DNA from: Corynebacterium provencense
Lineage (GTDB): Bacteria; Actinomycetota; Actinomycetes; Mycobacteriales; Mycobacteriaceae
Length of the DNA stretch: 64,000 nucleotides
Direction: 5' to 3'
Assembly (NCBI GenBank): GCA_900049755.1
Contig: LT160592.1
Coordinates: forward strand, 285,836 to 349,835
In this document: in pieces, positions 9,479 to 18,563 of the stretch
Position numbering within the stretch: position 1 is the first letter of the stretch
How the letters are laid out: every line of letters begins with the position of its first letter
Notes under the pieces: generated by a model
What the model saw: the letters and a program-made list of their open reading frames with translations, nothing else
Told to the model about the DNA's origin: nothing
Database searches by the model: none
Made by a program: the position numbers and the translations under genes

Positions 9479-10815
9479 TCACGCCTCCTGTTCCCGGGGT
9501 GTCTGCACTGTCTGTTCCCCCTGCTCCCCCCGCACCTCTGACGTCCGGTCGGCAGACAACCGGTAGAGCAGTCGCAGGGCGTCGCGGGCGGTGGAGTCTC
9601 CGGAGGTGGTCATCTCCGCCAAGGTCCGCGCGGCCGCACCCACCGCCCCGGGCAGGTCGATGTCTGACAGCTCTCCCTCACCGGGGACGGTGTGGAGGTC
9701 CATCAGCCGCTCACGTGGGTAGAGGGCGGCGAATGTGGGGGCGACCCGTGCGGTCTCCCGGTCCAGCAGTGCACCGGTCTCGAGATCCACCGTCCCGGTC
9801 AGCGCGTACTTCACCACCGTCGTCCTCTTGTCCGGCAGACTCTCCAACCGCGAGATCCACTCACCCACCTCCTCACGGGAGTCGACCCCGGCAGACAGTG
9901 CCAGAAAGTGCCAGGTTCCCACCGGCACCTCGCATACCGCGACCTCGGCCGGGGCACCGGGGTCGTCCGGATCGACCGTGACATCGACGACCAGTACGAA
10001 CCCTGAGCGACTCTCCCCTCCTCCGTCTTCCTCCCGGAAGTCGGTGGGTTCGGGGCTTCCCGAATACCAGACGGTGTTGTCCGGGCTGAGCTGCACCGCA
10101 GAGTGCGTGTCACCGAGGGCGACGTAGTCCACGGTACGACGCCTGCAGGCCTCGGCCGCCCCATCGACGTCGATGACGGCCGGGTCCTCCCCCGAGGTGC
10201 GCGACCGGGTCGCCCCGTGGCCGACGAGGCGTGACTCTTATACACATCTGCGCGGTCGCCGGGGACGGTGGCGTCCGACGGGGCGTCACGGTCCCGGATC
10301 TCCCGCAGGGCGGCCGCGACCGTATCCGATTCCATGTACCTCGACAGCAGGGGTGCCCCGATGACCTCCAGTACCGGGGCGTCGTCCGGGACCGTGGCGA
10401 CGACGTGGGATGCGCTGTCCGTGAGGACCTGCACCGTGGGACGCAGACTGTCGAACACCGGGTCCCGGTAGATGCTCGCCGGATCGTAGGGGTCGTGGTT
10501 GCCCGGCAGCAGGAACACCGGTACCGGGGAGCGGCGCAGAACATCGACGGCGCGTCGCCAGGTGCGGTCGTCGACGAGGTTGTCGTCGAAGACGTCCCCG
10601 GCGACGACTACGGCGGTGCAGGAGTTCTCCACCGCCAGGTCGAGGATCCTCTCGATGACGGCGAGCCGTGCCTCCTGGTACCGGGGGCCGGCCTCGTCAC
10701 CGAGGAACCAGCGTTTCATTCCCAGCTGCCAGTCCGAGGTGTGGAGGATCCGTACCGTGTGGGCGGGGACCGGGGGGATGGTGGTCCCGGTCCGGGTTTC
10801 TGGTCCTGTGTGCAT
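9479..10815 (-). pseudogene. Mre11/SbcD/YhaO-like metallophosphoesterase, frame broken at an adapter-like sequence
   Basis: The N-terminal part (from ATG 10815) has phosphoesterase motifs HTSDWQLG (residues 25-32), GDVFDDN (73-79) and GNHD (105-108). The C-terminal part, in another frame (9479 to ~10233), has VGHG and ALGDTH, which complete the active site, plus a C-terminal domain. The frames meet at 10235-10249, a 15-base exact match to the Tn5 mosaic end used in Nextera adapters; its minus-strand reading puts a TAA in the downstream frame. Both halves keep full motifs and high third-position GC, so the break looks like an assembly or adapter artefact and not decay. The joined protein would be about 440 aa, normal for the family. 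Position 30 is Gln where SbcD has His. The start is 1 nt after the SWIM-gene stop. Confidence 0.85.
10235..10249. other. Tn5 mosaic-end / Nextera adapter-like 15-mer
   Basis: The plus strand reads CTCTTATACACATCT, the last 15 bases of the 19-bp Tn5 mosaic end; two of the four bases before it also match. It lies exactly at the reading-frame break of the phosphoesterase gene. It is very AT-rich for this region. No transposon genes are present. Confidence 0.85.
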
Positions 10816-10816
10816 G

Positions 10817-11830
10817 TCAGTCACGGTCAGCGATTCTGTCAGGTGCGCCGGACAGCCAGGGTTCTGATCCGAACACCCGGTCCCCGTCACCGGTGAGGAG
10901 TTCATAGCAGGTCTCGAGTTCGTCGAGGACGTGGAGCTGGTCGACGGTGTTCCAGCTGACTTTCCGGATCACGGCGTCCCTGGCACCGAGGTCCCCGAGC
11001 CCGAGCCCGAACTCGGTGTCCAACGGTGACCACTGTGGCACATTCCCCGGCCTTCCCCAGAACTCCTCTGCGGTGTATCGCGTTCCGGCGTCCTCCTCGT
11101 CGCCGCCTCTGTCGTTCTGCGGGTCGTCCCGTCCGGTTGCCCTGCGGTCCCGGTGACCGTCCTCCCGTCGGTCGGCCACGTCACCGAGGAGGCGGTCGAC
11201 GTCGATCCCTCTCCAGGACAGGAAGCTGAGGGGATCGGAGCCGAACTGATCCGCCACGGCCAGTGACACCGCGACACGGTGCTTGCAGATCCCGCCACGA
11301 TCCGGGCAGGTGCAGCGGGAGTCCAGGAGATCGTCCTCCCTGAACAGCAGTGTCGCGACATCCCGGCGCGGTTCTCTGCCGGCCAGCAGTCGGGACAGGT
11401 CGTCCGGGTGTTCCCGGCACTCCGCACTGATGTACCTGACCTGGTTGCCGCTCAGCGTGCGCCACCGTAGGGACACCTCGAACGGTTCCAGCTGCGAACC
11501 TGAGACCAGGGCATTCACTTCGCCCGGGGTCAGGTCGAAGCTCAGGACCCTGCCCTCGCGGTAGTATCCGCGGCCCCGGGACCTCCTCGCCGTGTCCGCG
11601 CCCCGGGCCACCGCATCCGTCAGCGTCCGCCCGGCCCAGCTCCGCGCCTCCGGAACGTGCCGGTGCAGTACCCCGGACCCCGGAGGACGCCGTGACCCGG
11701 GAGTCCCGGGTCCCGGTGCCCCGGGGCACGCCACGGCGCCTCCCCCGGGCCCCGAAGTCAGCCTGGATGACATTATCCCCCCATTCCGGCCGCGGGGTAC
11801 CCAGGCGGCGTCCGGACCGGGGGGTGTCAC
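10817..11830 (-). CDS. SWIM zinc-finger protein, partner of the SNF2 helicase (N-terminal frame doubtful)
   Basis: The SWIM motif CTCPDRGGICKH (CxC...CxH) is intact near the middle of the frame; SWIM fingers are found beside HelZ-type SNF2 helicases in actinobacteria (for example the Rv2101/Rv2102 pair). The GTG start overlaps the helicase stop (GTGA), giving 337 aa. However, the first ~60 residues of this frame are low-complexity with poor third-position GC. A second frame starting at ATG 11843 encodes a more convincing N-terminus (PRPEWGDNVIQADFGAR). It seems to join the SWIM frame around 11640-11700, so a frameshift or sequencing error is likely. It is followed by the phosphoesterase after 1 nt. 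Confidence 0.75.
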   Translation of the reverse strand: MTPPGPDAAWVPRGRNGGIMSSRLTSGPGGGAVACPGAPGPGTPGSRRPPGSGVLHRHVPEARSWAGRTLTDAVARGADTARRSRGRGYYREGRVLSFDLTPGEVNALVSGSQLEPFEVSLRWRTLSGNQVRYISAECREHPDDLSRLLAGREPRRDVATLLFREDDLLDSRCTCPDRGGICKHRVAVSLAVADQFGSDPLSFLSWRGIDVDRLLGDVADRREDGHRDRRATGRDDPQNDRGGDEEDAGTRYTAEEFWGRPGNVPQWSPLDTEFGLGLGDLGARDAVIRKVSWNTVDQLHVLDELETCYELLTGDGDRVFGSEPWLSGAPDRIADRD

Positions 11831-14800
11831 TGCTGTCCGTCATCACTGTCACCTTCATTGTCGCTGACGTTTTTCACCGGGTACCTGCGGGCGAGATCCT
11901 CCCGGAACTCCGCCTTCTGCAGTTCCGCCAGTTCCGCCGCTTTCTGCAGCTCCTCCTCACCGTCCGGGCCGCCTGTGCCGAATCTGCGGTCCGAGGTGGA
12001 GTTCTCCAGACGCCAGAGGTCCTGGAGAGCATCATTGTCCATCCTGGTCAGCCAGCTCTCGCCCGCGCTGACGACATCTCCGGCGAGGTCCCTTTTCGCT
12101 CCGAGGATGTCGTTGATCCTCTCGTCGAGGGTACCTGTGGCGATGAGTTTGTGGACGCTGACCTCCTGACCCTGGCCGATACGGTACGCCCGGTCGGTCG
12201 CCTGGTCCTCGACGGCGGGGTTCCACCACCGGTCGATGTGCACCACCACGCTCGCTCTGGTGAGGGTGATACCGGTTCCTCCCGCACGGGTGGACAGGAT
12301 CATGACCTCCGGGCCGTCAGACTCCTGGAAACGGTCGACCAGTGTGGTCCTGGCCTTCCTGCTGAGACCTCCGTGGAGCACGGGAACCTCGATGCCGAAA
12401 TCTTTCTCCATCTCAGGGGCGAGCATGCGGCCGAACGACGGGAACTGAGTGAACACCAGCACACGACGGTGGCCGGCCAGGGCGTCACCGACGATCTGCC
12501 AGAGCCTCTCCACCTTGCCGGAGCGGTGCACACCGTCCCTCTTCACACCGGATCCGTCCCCGCTGAAGTGTGCAGGGTGGTTGCAGATCTCCTTGAAGTG
12601 GGTGAGCGCTGCCAGCACCAGTCCGCTGCGCCTCTCCGTGGAACTGGACTGCAGTCTCTCCCGGATGTCCTGTGTATAGGCCTGGTAGAGAGCTGCCTGC
12701 TCTGCGGTGAGGGGTACCAGGTCGGTGTACTCGTGTTTGCCGGGGAGGCCCAGGCCGAGGCTCTCGTCAGTCTTCTCTCGGCGAAGGATGAATGGGTCGA
12801 CAAGACGGTGGAGCCTTTCGACGTCGCGGGGATTCCTGTCCCTTTCGATCTGGGACCCGATCGCATTGTGGAAGGCCTTCGCCGAGCCGAGCAGACCGGG
12901 GTTGCAGAAATCCATCAGGGTGTGCAACTCCGACAGCCGGTTCTCCACCGGGGTTCCGCTGAGCGCGAGCCGGTGGTCGGCCTCCAGGGAACGCACCGCC
13001 CGTGACTGGGCGGTGCCGGGATTCTTGATGTTCTGTGCCTCATCGGCGACGACCCTTCCCCAGTGGACCCCGGCGTACCGACCGGCATTCCGGGCAACTG
13101 TGCCGTAGCTGGTCAGAACGATGTCCGCAGATCCCGCCGCCTCCGGGAAATCCTTCTCCGCCACCTTGGCGGAACCGTGGTCGACAAGCACCTTCAGGGA
13201 CGGGACATGGCGTTCCACCTCTCCCCGCCAGGTGTCCAGGACCGAGGTCGGGGCGACGACGAGGGTGGGGCCCGTCTTCCCACCGTTCACAGACTCCCAG
13301 GCCAGAAGGCTGAGAACCTGCAGTGTCTTGCCCAGGCCCATGTCGTCGGCGAGAACGGCTCCGAGCCGGTGCCGGTACATCCACACCAGCCAGTTCAGTC
13401 CCCTCTGCTGGTGGTCCCGCAGGGGGACCGTCACCGTGGATGGTACGGTCACCCGCTCCGGGGGAGAAAACGCTGTCCCGGCCAACCCGGTGGACTCCTT
13501 CCCCTCTTTCCCCTCCCCGTGGGTGCTGCCGCCGAAGATTCTGCCGATCCAGTCCTGCGCCTCAAGGGTGAAGTCGGGGTCGTCATCCCACGGCTGGTCC
13601 CCGGCCCTCATCTGAGCTGCGACAAGTTCTCGGACTGTGAGGGTCCTACGGGAGTTCTCCCACTGCTCCTGCTCCGACCTGTCTGCTCCCGGCCCACTCT
13701 TCTCCGCGGTGGTGGTCCGGGTACCCGTGGAGTCTTCGGCGTCGGTCATCGAACGGAAGTAGTTCCTGGCCCGGGACAACGCGGCCCTGTCCAGTCGCAC
13801 GAACCGTCCCCGTATCCGCACAGTCGACCCTGCAGTCGTGAGCAGCTCATTCTTCTGCGCCTGACTGAGTTCCTCTCCGTCGACCGAAATACTCCAGTCG
13901 AAGGAGAGAACCTGGTCCATTCCCATCCTGCCCTCCGACGGGCCCGTACCGACCGGTGTCACACGCACTCTGACTGCGGGTCTGACGGTGGACCATCCCC
14001 TGGGCACCAGAACCTCCGTGCCGGACGCGGCAAGTGCCGGCACACCCTCGGTCAGCAGTTCCTCGACATCCGCGGTCGTGAGAGCGAAAGCCAGCGCCCG
14101 GTCCTCGTCACGGTCACCGGTGAGAACATCGGGGTCGGGAAACCAGACCCCGGTCCGCATCCACCCTTCGACGGCTGTCCCGGCGTCCCTCAGACCGGGC
14201 CAGGCACGGTACGCCGCATCCAGGGCCCTCCGCAGTGCCCGCCTGGTGGGTTCGTCCACGGAGGTGGCCGGCAGCCGCTCGGCGGGCGCGTCGTCGACAG
14301 AGAGTCTGACCTCCAGACGCCAGCAGCGTGAGTCCGGGTCCGGCAGCCCGGCCCTGCGGTCTGCCGTTGCGCGTTCCGCGGGGACCGTCTCCCCGACTGA
14401 CGGTTCAGCGGTGTCCGCTCCCGTGGTGCCGCCGTCGGTCTCCCCGGTCAGCGGTTCCTGGAGAACCAGGACGGTGCGGGTGGTGGCTTCCCTGGCCGAG
14501 CGGCGCCACTCCGCCAGGCCGTCGGCGACGACCGGGGTGAGGCGGGAGTCCGCCTGCCCCGACACCAGGGCGGAGACGAAGTGGTTCCCGGGCTCGACGC
14601 CGGCCCGCGGCAGCCGGTCCTGCAGAAGGGAGACACACATCCAGTGCACCAGTTCGTCGGCCATACGTGTCACCACGTCGTCACCACCGTTCACCGTCAG
14701 CACAGCAGGGGCCGTGTCACGGAACTCCCGGAGGATCCGGTTGTGCCGCCCGCTGGTGGAGATGCACCACACAGGAAACCACTGACTGTCGGAGAACTGC

Positions 14801-15246
14801 AGACGCACCATCACCCTGCCTGCTGCCACGATCTCGCAGAGAAAACGGTAAAGGTGCACCGCCCACACGACCTCGGGGCTCAGTCCCGGAGTGACACCGG
14901 AATCCGCAGAGCCCGTAGTGCCGGCCGGGCCTTTCCCCCGGGGCCCGACGACACCGGCATCGTCGACGTAGTGTGACAACCGCGCCAGCACACCGAGTGA
15001 CTGCTCCGATATCCACGACTGCGTGTACAACGGCAGGGTCTTCAGCTTTCCTTTCGGGGTGACGACCTTCAGCCCTTCTCTGCGCCGCAGCACCCTGCTC
15101 CCCACCAGGTCCAGCAAGGGTTCCGGGAGATCCCCCTCCCCCAGCGCCGACGGGTCGACGACCACGGCGTGACCGGGGACCTGCTCCACCCAGAGCTGCA
15201 GTCCCCGGTCGGTCAGCCACAACAGATGCACCCGGTGTTCAGTCAC
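11827..15246 (-). CDS. helZ: SNF2-family DEAD/DEAH-like helicase (HelZ type)
   Basis: 1139 aa from the GTG at 15246 (MTEHRVHLLWL); the open frame upstream to 15552 overlaps the divergent lipoprotein gene and looks non-coding. The N-terminal ~600 residues resemble the SNF2-associated bacterial domain. The motor follows: motif I DDMGLGKT (near 632), motif II DEAQ in VVADEAQNIKNP (near 733), SGTPVENRLSEL, then the C-lobe with VFTQFPSFG, STRAGGTGI and DRAYRIGQ (near 1019). SNF2 motors translocate on duplex DNA and remodel protein-DNA complexes. First gene of the operon with SWIM, phosphoesterase and ATPase genes. The symbol helZ follows the mycobacterial relative. Confidence 0.9.
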   Translation of the reverse strand: MTEHRVHLLWLTDRGLQLWVEQVPGHAVVVDPSALGEGDLPEPLLDLVGSRVLRRREGLKVVTPKGKLKTLPLYTQSWISEQSLGVLARLSHYVDDAGVVGPRGKGPAGTTGSADSGVTPGLSPEVVWAVHLYRFLCEIVAAGRVMVRLQFSDSQWFPVWCISTSGRHNRILREFRDTAPAVLTVNGGDDVVTRMADELVHWMCVSLLQDRLPRAGVEPGNHFVSALVSGQADSRLTPVVADGLAEWRRSAREATTRTVLVLQEPLTGETDGGTTGADTAEPSVGETVPAERATADRRAGLPDPDSRCWRLEVRLSVDDAPAERLPATSVDEPTRRALRRALDAAYRAWPGLRDAGTAVEGWMRTGVWFPDPDVLTGDRDEDRALAFALTTADVEELLTEGVPALAASGTEVLVPRGWSTVRPAVRVRVTPVGTGPSEGRMGMDQVLSFDWSISVDGEELSQAQKNELLTTAGSTVRIRGRFVRLDRAALSRARNYFRSMTDAEDSTGTRTTTAEKSGPGADRSEQEQWENSRRTLTVRELVAAQMRAGDQPWDDDPDFTLEAQDWIGRIFGGSTHGEGKEGKESTGLAGTAFSPPERVTVPSTVTVPLRDHQQRGLNWLVWMYRHRLGAVLADDMGLGKTLQVLSLLAWESVNGGKTGPTLVVAPTSVLDTWRGEVERHVPSLKVLVDHGSAKVAEKDFPEAAGSADIVLTSYGTVARNAGRYAGVHWGRVVADEAQNIKNPGTAQSRAVRSLEADHRLALSGTPVENRLSELHTLMDFCNPGLLGSAKAFHNAIGSQIERDRNPRDVERLHRLVDPFILRREKTDESLGLGLPGKHEYTDLVPLTAEQAALYQAYTQDIRERLQSSSTERRSGLVLAALTHFKEICNHPAHFSGDGSGVKRDGVHRSGKVERLWQIVGDALAGHRRVLVFTQFPSFGRMLAPEMEKDFGIEVPVLHGGLSRKARTTLVDRFQESDGPEVMILSTRAGGTGITLTRASVVVHIDRWWNPAVEDQATDRAYRIGQGQEVSVHKLIATGTLDERINDILGAKRDLAGDVVSAGESWLTRMDNDALQDLWRLENSTSDRRFGTGGPDGEEELQKAAELAELQKAEFREDLARRYPVKNVSDNEGDSDDGQQ

Positions 15247-15403
15247 TCCCCTTGTGTACCACGGGCACCGGACAGCACCGCCCCGGCAGTCCACAACCCG
15301 CGGCGTCCCCGCACCCCTGTGGACACCCCGGCGCACGCAACCACCACCCCTGCCAGCCACCCCTCCCGGAACCCCGGGACTCCGGGCGGAGTCTGACAGG
15401 TCC

Positions 15404-16054
15404 ATGACAGCAGACACCGTCCCCGCGACAGTTCTCACCGTTGTTCTCGTGACAGCCCTCGCCGCCTGCGGAGCCGGCCCCGGGCAGGACGCCACGGACC
15501 GCCGGACCGTGGAAACCCTGCTCAGCAGGGTCCTGACTGTCCCCCGACGCACCCACGTCCTCGGCTACAGCCGGGACGAGTTCGGGGGATGGTCCACGCG
15601 TGTGTCCTCCGCCGGCCGACTGTGCACGACCCGCGACCTCGTTCTCTTCCGTACCTTCGGCAATCCCGCCGATCCGGCCACAGACTCACCGGTGCCGGAC
15701 TGTCCGACCGCACGCGGTGAGGCCACGGACGTGTACACCGGAGAACGTTTCACCCCCGTGGACACGGAGATCGACCACGTCGTGCCCCTGGCTGCGGCCT
15801 GGGACCACGGTGCACACACCTGGACCCGTGCCCGGCGGACCGCTTTCGCCAATGACATCGAGCTGAACCTCATCGCGGTGTCCACGCAGGCCAACCAGTC
15901 CAAGAGTGACGGGACGCCCTCAGAATGGCTGCCGTCGGCAGAGTGGCCGGCTGCCTGCGCATACTCTGCCAGATACCTCACCGTCGCCGTGGCCTACAGT
16001 CTGACGGTCAGTACCGGGGACGCCGACGCCGCCCGGGACTCCTGCCTACGGTGA
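15404..16054 (+). CDS. Secreted HNH (GmrSD C-terminal/DUF1524-type) nuclease lipoprotein
   Basis: 216 aa from the ATG at 15404. The N-terminus is a lipoprotein signal with lipobox LAAC near residue 21-24, so the mature protein is probably anchored outside the membrane. The core has the HNH-type EIDHVVPLAAAWDHG motif, then FANDIELNLIAVSTQANQSK (Asn/His-Asn part of the beta-beta-alpha metal fold) and a Lys-Ser segment. Such extracellular HNH proteins are common in actinobacteria and may digest environmental DNA. It is divergent from the SNF2 helicase with a 157-nt gap. An in-frame extension upstream to 15254 lacks signal features and was not used. Confidence 0.88.
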   Translation: MTADTVPATVLTVVLVTALAACGAGPGQDATDRRTVETLLSRVLTVPRRTHVLGYSRDEFGGWSTRVSSAGRLCTTRDLVLFRTFGNPADPATDSPVPDCPTARGEATDVYTGERFTPVDTEIDHVVPLAAAWDHGAHTWTRARRTAFANDIELNLIAVSTQANQSKSDGTPSEWLPSAEWPAACAYSARYLTVAVAYSLTVSTGDADAARDSCLR

Positions 16055-16070
16055 CACCTCAACGACACAA

Positions 16071-16100
16071 CCGCACCCGTGGCACAGGCCACAGGTGCGG
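16071..16100. terminator. Hairpin between convergent HNH and DEAD-box genes
   Basis: CCGCACCCGTGG pairs with CCACAGGTGCGG (11 of 12 bp) around a 6-nt loop, 16 nt after the HNH stop. On the minus strand it is followed by a T-rich stretch, so it may end the DEAD-box transcript and act in both directions. Confidence 0.6.
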
Positions 16101-16144
16101 TCATTCATCGCAGTTACCGGAAATCCCGGTCACTCAGCTCAGGG

Positions 16145-18550
16145 TCAGCTGCGCTCCCGGCGTCCCCGGAAGCCGCCACGGTCCTCACGGTCACCCCGGT
16201 CGTAACGGTCGTTGCGGTTCCCACGCCAGCTGCTGCGCCCGCCGTGCTCGCGGCTACCGTGGTCGCGGTTACCCCGGTCACGGTCGAAACGTCCACGGTC
16301 TGACTGACGCTCACCGCGCCCACCCCGGTCGTCGCGGTCACGGCCACGACCACCACGCCGGTCGCCGCCCCTGTCACCGCCACGGTCGTCGCGGTCACGG
16401 CGACTGCTGCCCGGCCTACCGGCGGGAGCCCCCGGGTCCGGCTCGATGTTGATGAGCTTTCCGGAGATCCGGGTCTGGTCAAGCTGCTCGAACACCTCCC
16501 GGGGAAGGTCGGCGGGCAGCTCGACAAGGGAATGCTCGGAGAAGATGCTGATCCTGCCGAAGTCCCGCGAGTTCAGCCCGCCTTCGTTCGCCAGGGCGCC
16601 GACGATGGCACCCGGGCGGACGCGCTGACGGTGACCGACGCTGACCCGGTAGACGGCGAGGTCCTTACCGCTGCGGTCGGTGACCTTCGGCGCCTCACGG
16701 CTGAACCGCTCCGAGAACGGGCGGAAGACACCCGAGTTCTCCCTGCCGTGGTCCCCGTCCTCACGACCACGGCGCTCACGACGCTGGGGCTCGCGGATCT
16801 CCTGGGTGTAGAACGGTTCCTTACCCTGCAGCTTGGCTGCCAGAGCAGCGGCGACGTCCGTCATGGGAACGTCATTGTCCTGCGAATAGGAGGTCACCAG
16901 CTCGCGGAAGGTGTCCATCTGCCTGTCCTTGAGCGCGTCGGTGAGCGACGAGAAGAACTTCGCCTTACGGGCCTCGTTGACCTGGTCGACGCTCGGCAGA
17001 TCGATCTCTCTGAGGTGCGATTTCGTCGCACGCTCGATGTTCTTCAGCAGACGACGTTCCCGCGGGGTCACGAAGAGGATCGCCCGGCCGGTGCGACCGG
17101 CCCGGCCGGTACGGCCGATACGGTGCACATAGGATTCCGTGTCGCGGGGAATGTCGTAGTTGAACACATGGGTGATCCGGTCGACGTCGAGACCGCGGGC
17201 AGCCACGTCGGTGGCCACAAGAATGTCGAGACGACCGTCCTTGAGCTGGTCGACGGTACGCTCACGCTGATTCTGGGCGATGTCACCGTTGATCGCGGCG
17301 GCGTCGAAACCTCTCCCGCGCAGTTTCTCGGCGAGCTCCTCGGTGTCACTCTTGGTCCTCACGAAGAGGATCATCGCGTCGAACTCCGTGACCTCCAGGA
17401 TCCGGGTCAGCGCATCAAGCTTGTTACGGTGCGACACCATCAGGAAGTCCTGCGAGATGTTGTCGTTGGTCCGCTGCTCGGACTTGACCGTGTATTCCTC
17501 GGCGTCATGCAGGTACTGCCGGGACAGCCTGCGGATGGCGGAGGGCATCGTCGCGGAGAACAACGCGACCTGACGTGAATCAGGCGTGTCGGAGAGAATG
17601 CGCTCGACATCCTCCTGGAAACCCATGTTCAGCATCTCGTCGGCCTCGTCCAGGACAAGGAACCGCAGCCGGGACAGGTCGAGGCTCCCCTTCTCGAGGT
17701 GGTCGATGATCCTGCCCGGAGTACCCACGATGATCTGGGCCCCGCGACGCAGACCGGACAGCTGGGCGCCGTAGGGTGCCCCGCCGTAGATCGGCAGGAT
17801 GCTCATGTTGCCGAGATGCTCCGCAAAAGTCTCGAATGCGTCGGCGGACTGCAGTGCCAGCTCCCGGGTCGGCGCCAGGACGAGTACCTGGGGGTAGCGC
17901 TCGTCGAGGTCGAGACGGGACAGTGCGGGCAGTGCGAAAGCTGCGGTCTTGCCGGTGCCGGTCTGCGCCAGACCGACAACGTCCCGGCCTTTCATCAGCG
18001 CGGGGATCGTGGCGGCCTGGATCGGGGACGGGGTGACATACCCGACCTTCCTCACAGCCTCGAGAACACGGTCGGGCAGACCCAGTCCGGCGAAGCCCGA
18101 CCCCTCGTCCTCTGTGTCGTCCTCGTCCGCAGGTTCTGCGTCCGTCGCACTTTTCGCGTCCGACGCGGCCCCGGCCGTTCCGGCGTCCTCGTCGGTGCCG
18201 CCGGCACTCCCGGCGTCCTCGTCGGTGCCGCCGGCACTCCCGGCGTCCTCGTCGGTGCCGCCGGCACTCCCGGCGTCCTCGTCGGTGCCGCCGGCACTCC
18301 CGGCGTCACCGGTGGTGCCGGTAGATGCATCGTCGTCCACGGGCCGGTGCCCGTCGTCATGGTTGTCTTCTGCAGGATTCTCTTCGGTGACATCCCTGTC
18401 CGCGGTGTTCTCGGAATCATCTGCGCCCACAATGTCACCGACGCCCGGGGTGGTCTCCACCGGGGTCTCGAGCAGATTGTTCTGAGGAACCGTCGACTGG
18501 GAGGTGTCCGGCTGGTTTTCGTCGCCGGAGACGTTCTCAGTGTCAGTCAT
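16145..18550 (-). CDS. deaD: DEAD-box RNA helicase (DeaD/CsdA type)
   Basis: 801 aa from the ATG at 18550. Residues 1-140 are acidic and contain four identical ten-residue units (GSAGGTDEDA type) encoded by a perfect 30-bp tandem repeat. The helicase core follows with AQTGTGKT (near 193), PTRELALQ, TPGRIIDHL, VLDEADEML (near 298), FSATMP and HRIGRTGRAGRTG. A DbpA-like RNA-binding domain occupies about 628-700. The last ~100 residues are an Arg/Gly/Asp-rich tail of RGG/RDR type. The family unwinds structured RNA in ribosome assembly and cold adaptation. The start is supported by TATGGT 7 nt upstream; a GAAGG site is also there. Confidence 0.93.
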   Translation of the reverse strand: MTDTENVSGDENQPDTSQSTVPQNNLLETPVETTPGVGDIVGADDSENTADRDVTEENPAEDNHDDGHRPVDDDASTGTTGDAGSAGGTDEDAGSAGGTDEDAGSAGGTDEDAGSAGGTDEDAGTAGAASDAKSATDAEPADEDDTEDEGSGFAGLGLPDRVLEAVRKVGYVTPSPIQAATIPALMKGRDVVGLAQTGTGKTAAFALPALSRLDLDERYPQVLVLAPTRELALQSADAFETFAEHLGNMSILPIYGGAPYGAQLSGLRRGAQIIVGTPGRIIDHLEKGSLDLSRLRFLVLDEADEMLNMGFQEDVERILSDTPDSRQVALFSATMPSAIRRLSRQYLHDAEEYTVKSEQRTNDNISQDFLMVSHRNKLDALTRILEVTEFDAMILFVRTKSDTEELAEKLRGRGFDAAAINGDIAQNQRERTVDQLKDGRLDILVATDVAARGLDVDRITHVFNYDIPRDTESYVHRIGRTGRAGRTGRAILFVTPRERRLLKNIERATKSHLREIDLPSVDQVNEARKAKFFSSLTDALKDRQMDTFRELVTSYSQDNDVPMTDVAAALAAKLQGKEPFYTQEIREPQRRERRGREDGDHGRENSGVFRPFSERFSREAPKVTDRSGKDLAVYRVSVGHRQRVRPGAIVGALANEGGLNSRDFGRISIFSEHSLVELPADLPREVFEQLDQTRISGKLINIEPDPGAPAGRPGSSRRDRDDRGGDRGGDRRGGRGRDRDDRGGRGERQSDRGRFDRDRGNRDHGSREHGGRSSWRGNRNDRYDRGDREDRGGFRGRRERS
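18181..18300. repeat. Perfect 4 x 30-bp tandem repeat inside deaD
   Basis: Four identical 30-bp units, beginning CGGCGTCCTCGTCGG, run head to tail without a mismatch. They encode four copies of a ten-residue Gly/Ala/Asp/Glu unit in the acidic N-terminal region. The 30-bp length keeps the frame at any copy number. Confidence 0.98.
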
Positions 18551-18557
18551 TGCCTTC

Positions 18558-18563
18558 ACCATA
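18558..18563 (-). promoter_or_regulatory. -10 element of deaD
   Basis: TATGGT on the minus strand, 7 nt before the ATG; fits a leaderless start. Confidence 0.45.

Noticed and set aside
10235..10249. True Tn5/IS50 insertion
   Set aside because: Only one mosaic-end-like copy, no transposase, no 9-bp target duplication seen; adapter artefact is simpler.
18181..18300. Possible CRISPR-like repeat
   Set aside because: The units are contiguous with no spacers and lie in frame inside deaD; a coding tandem repeat.
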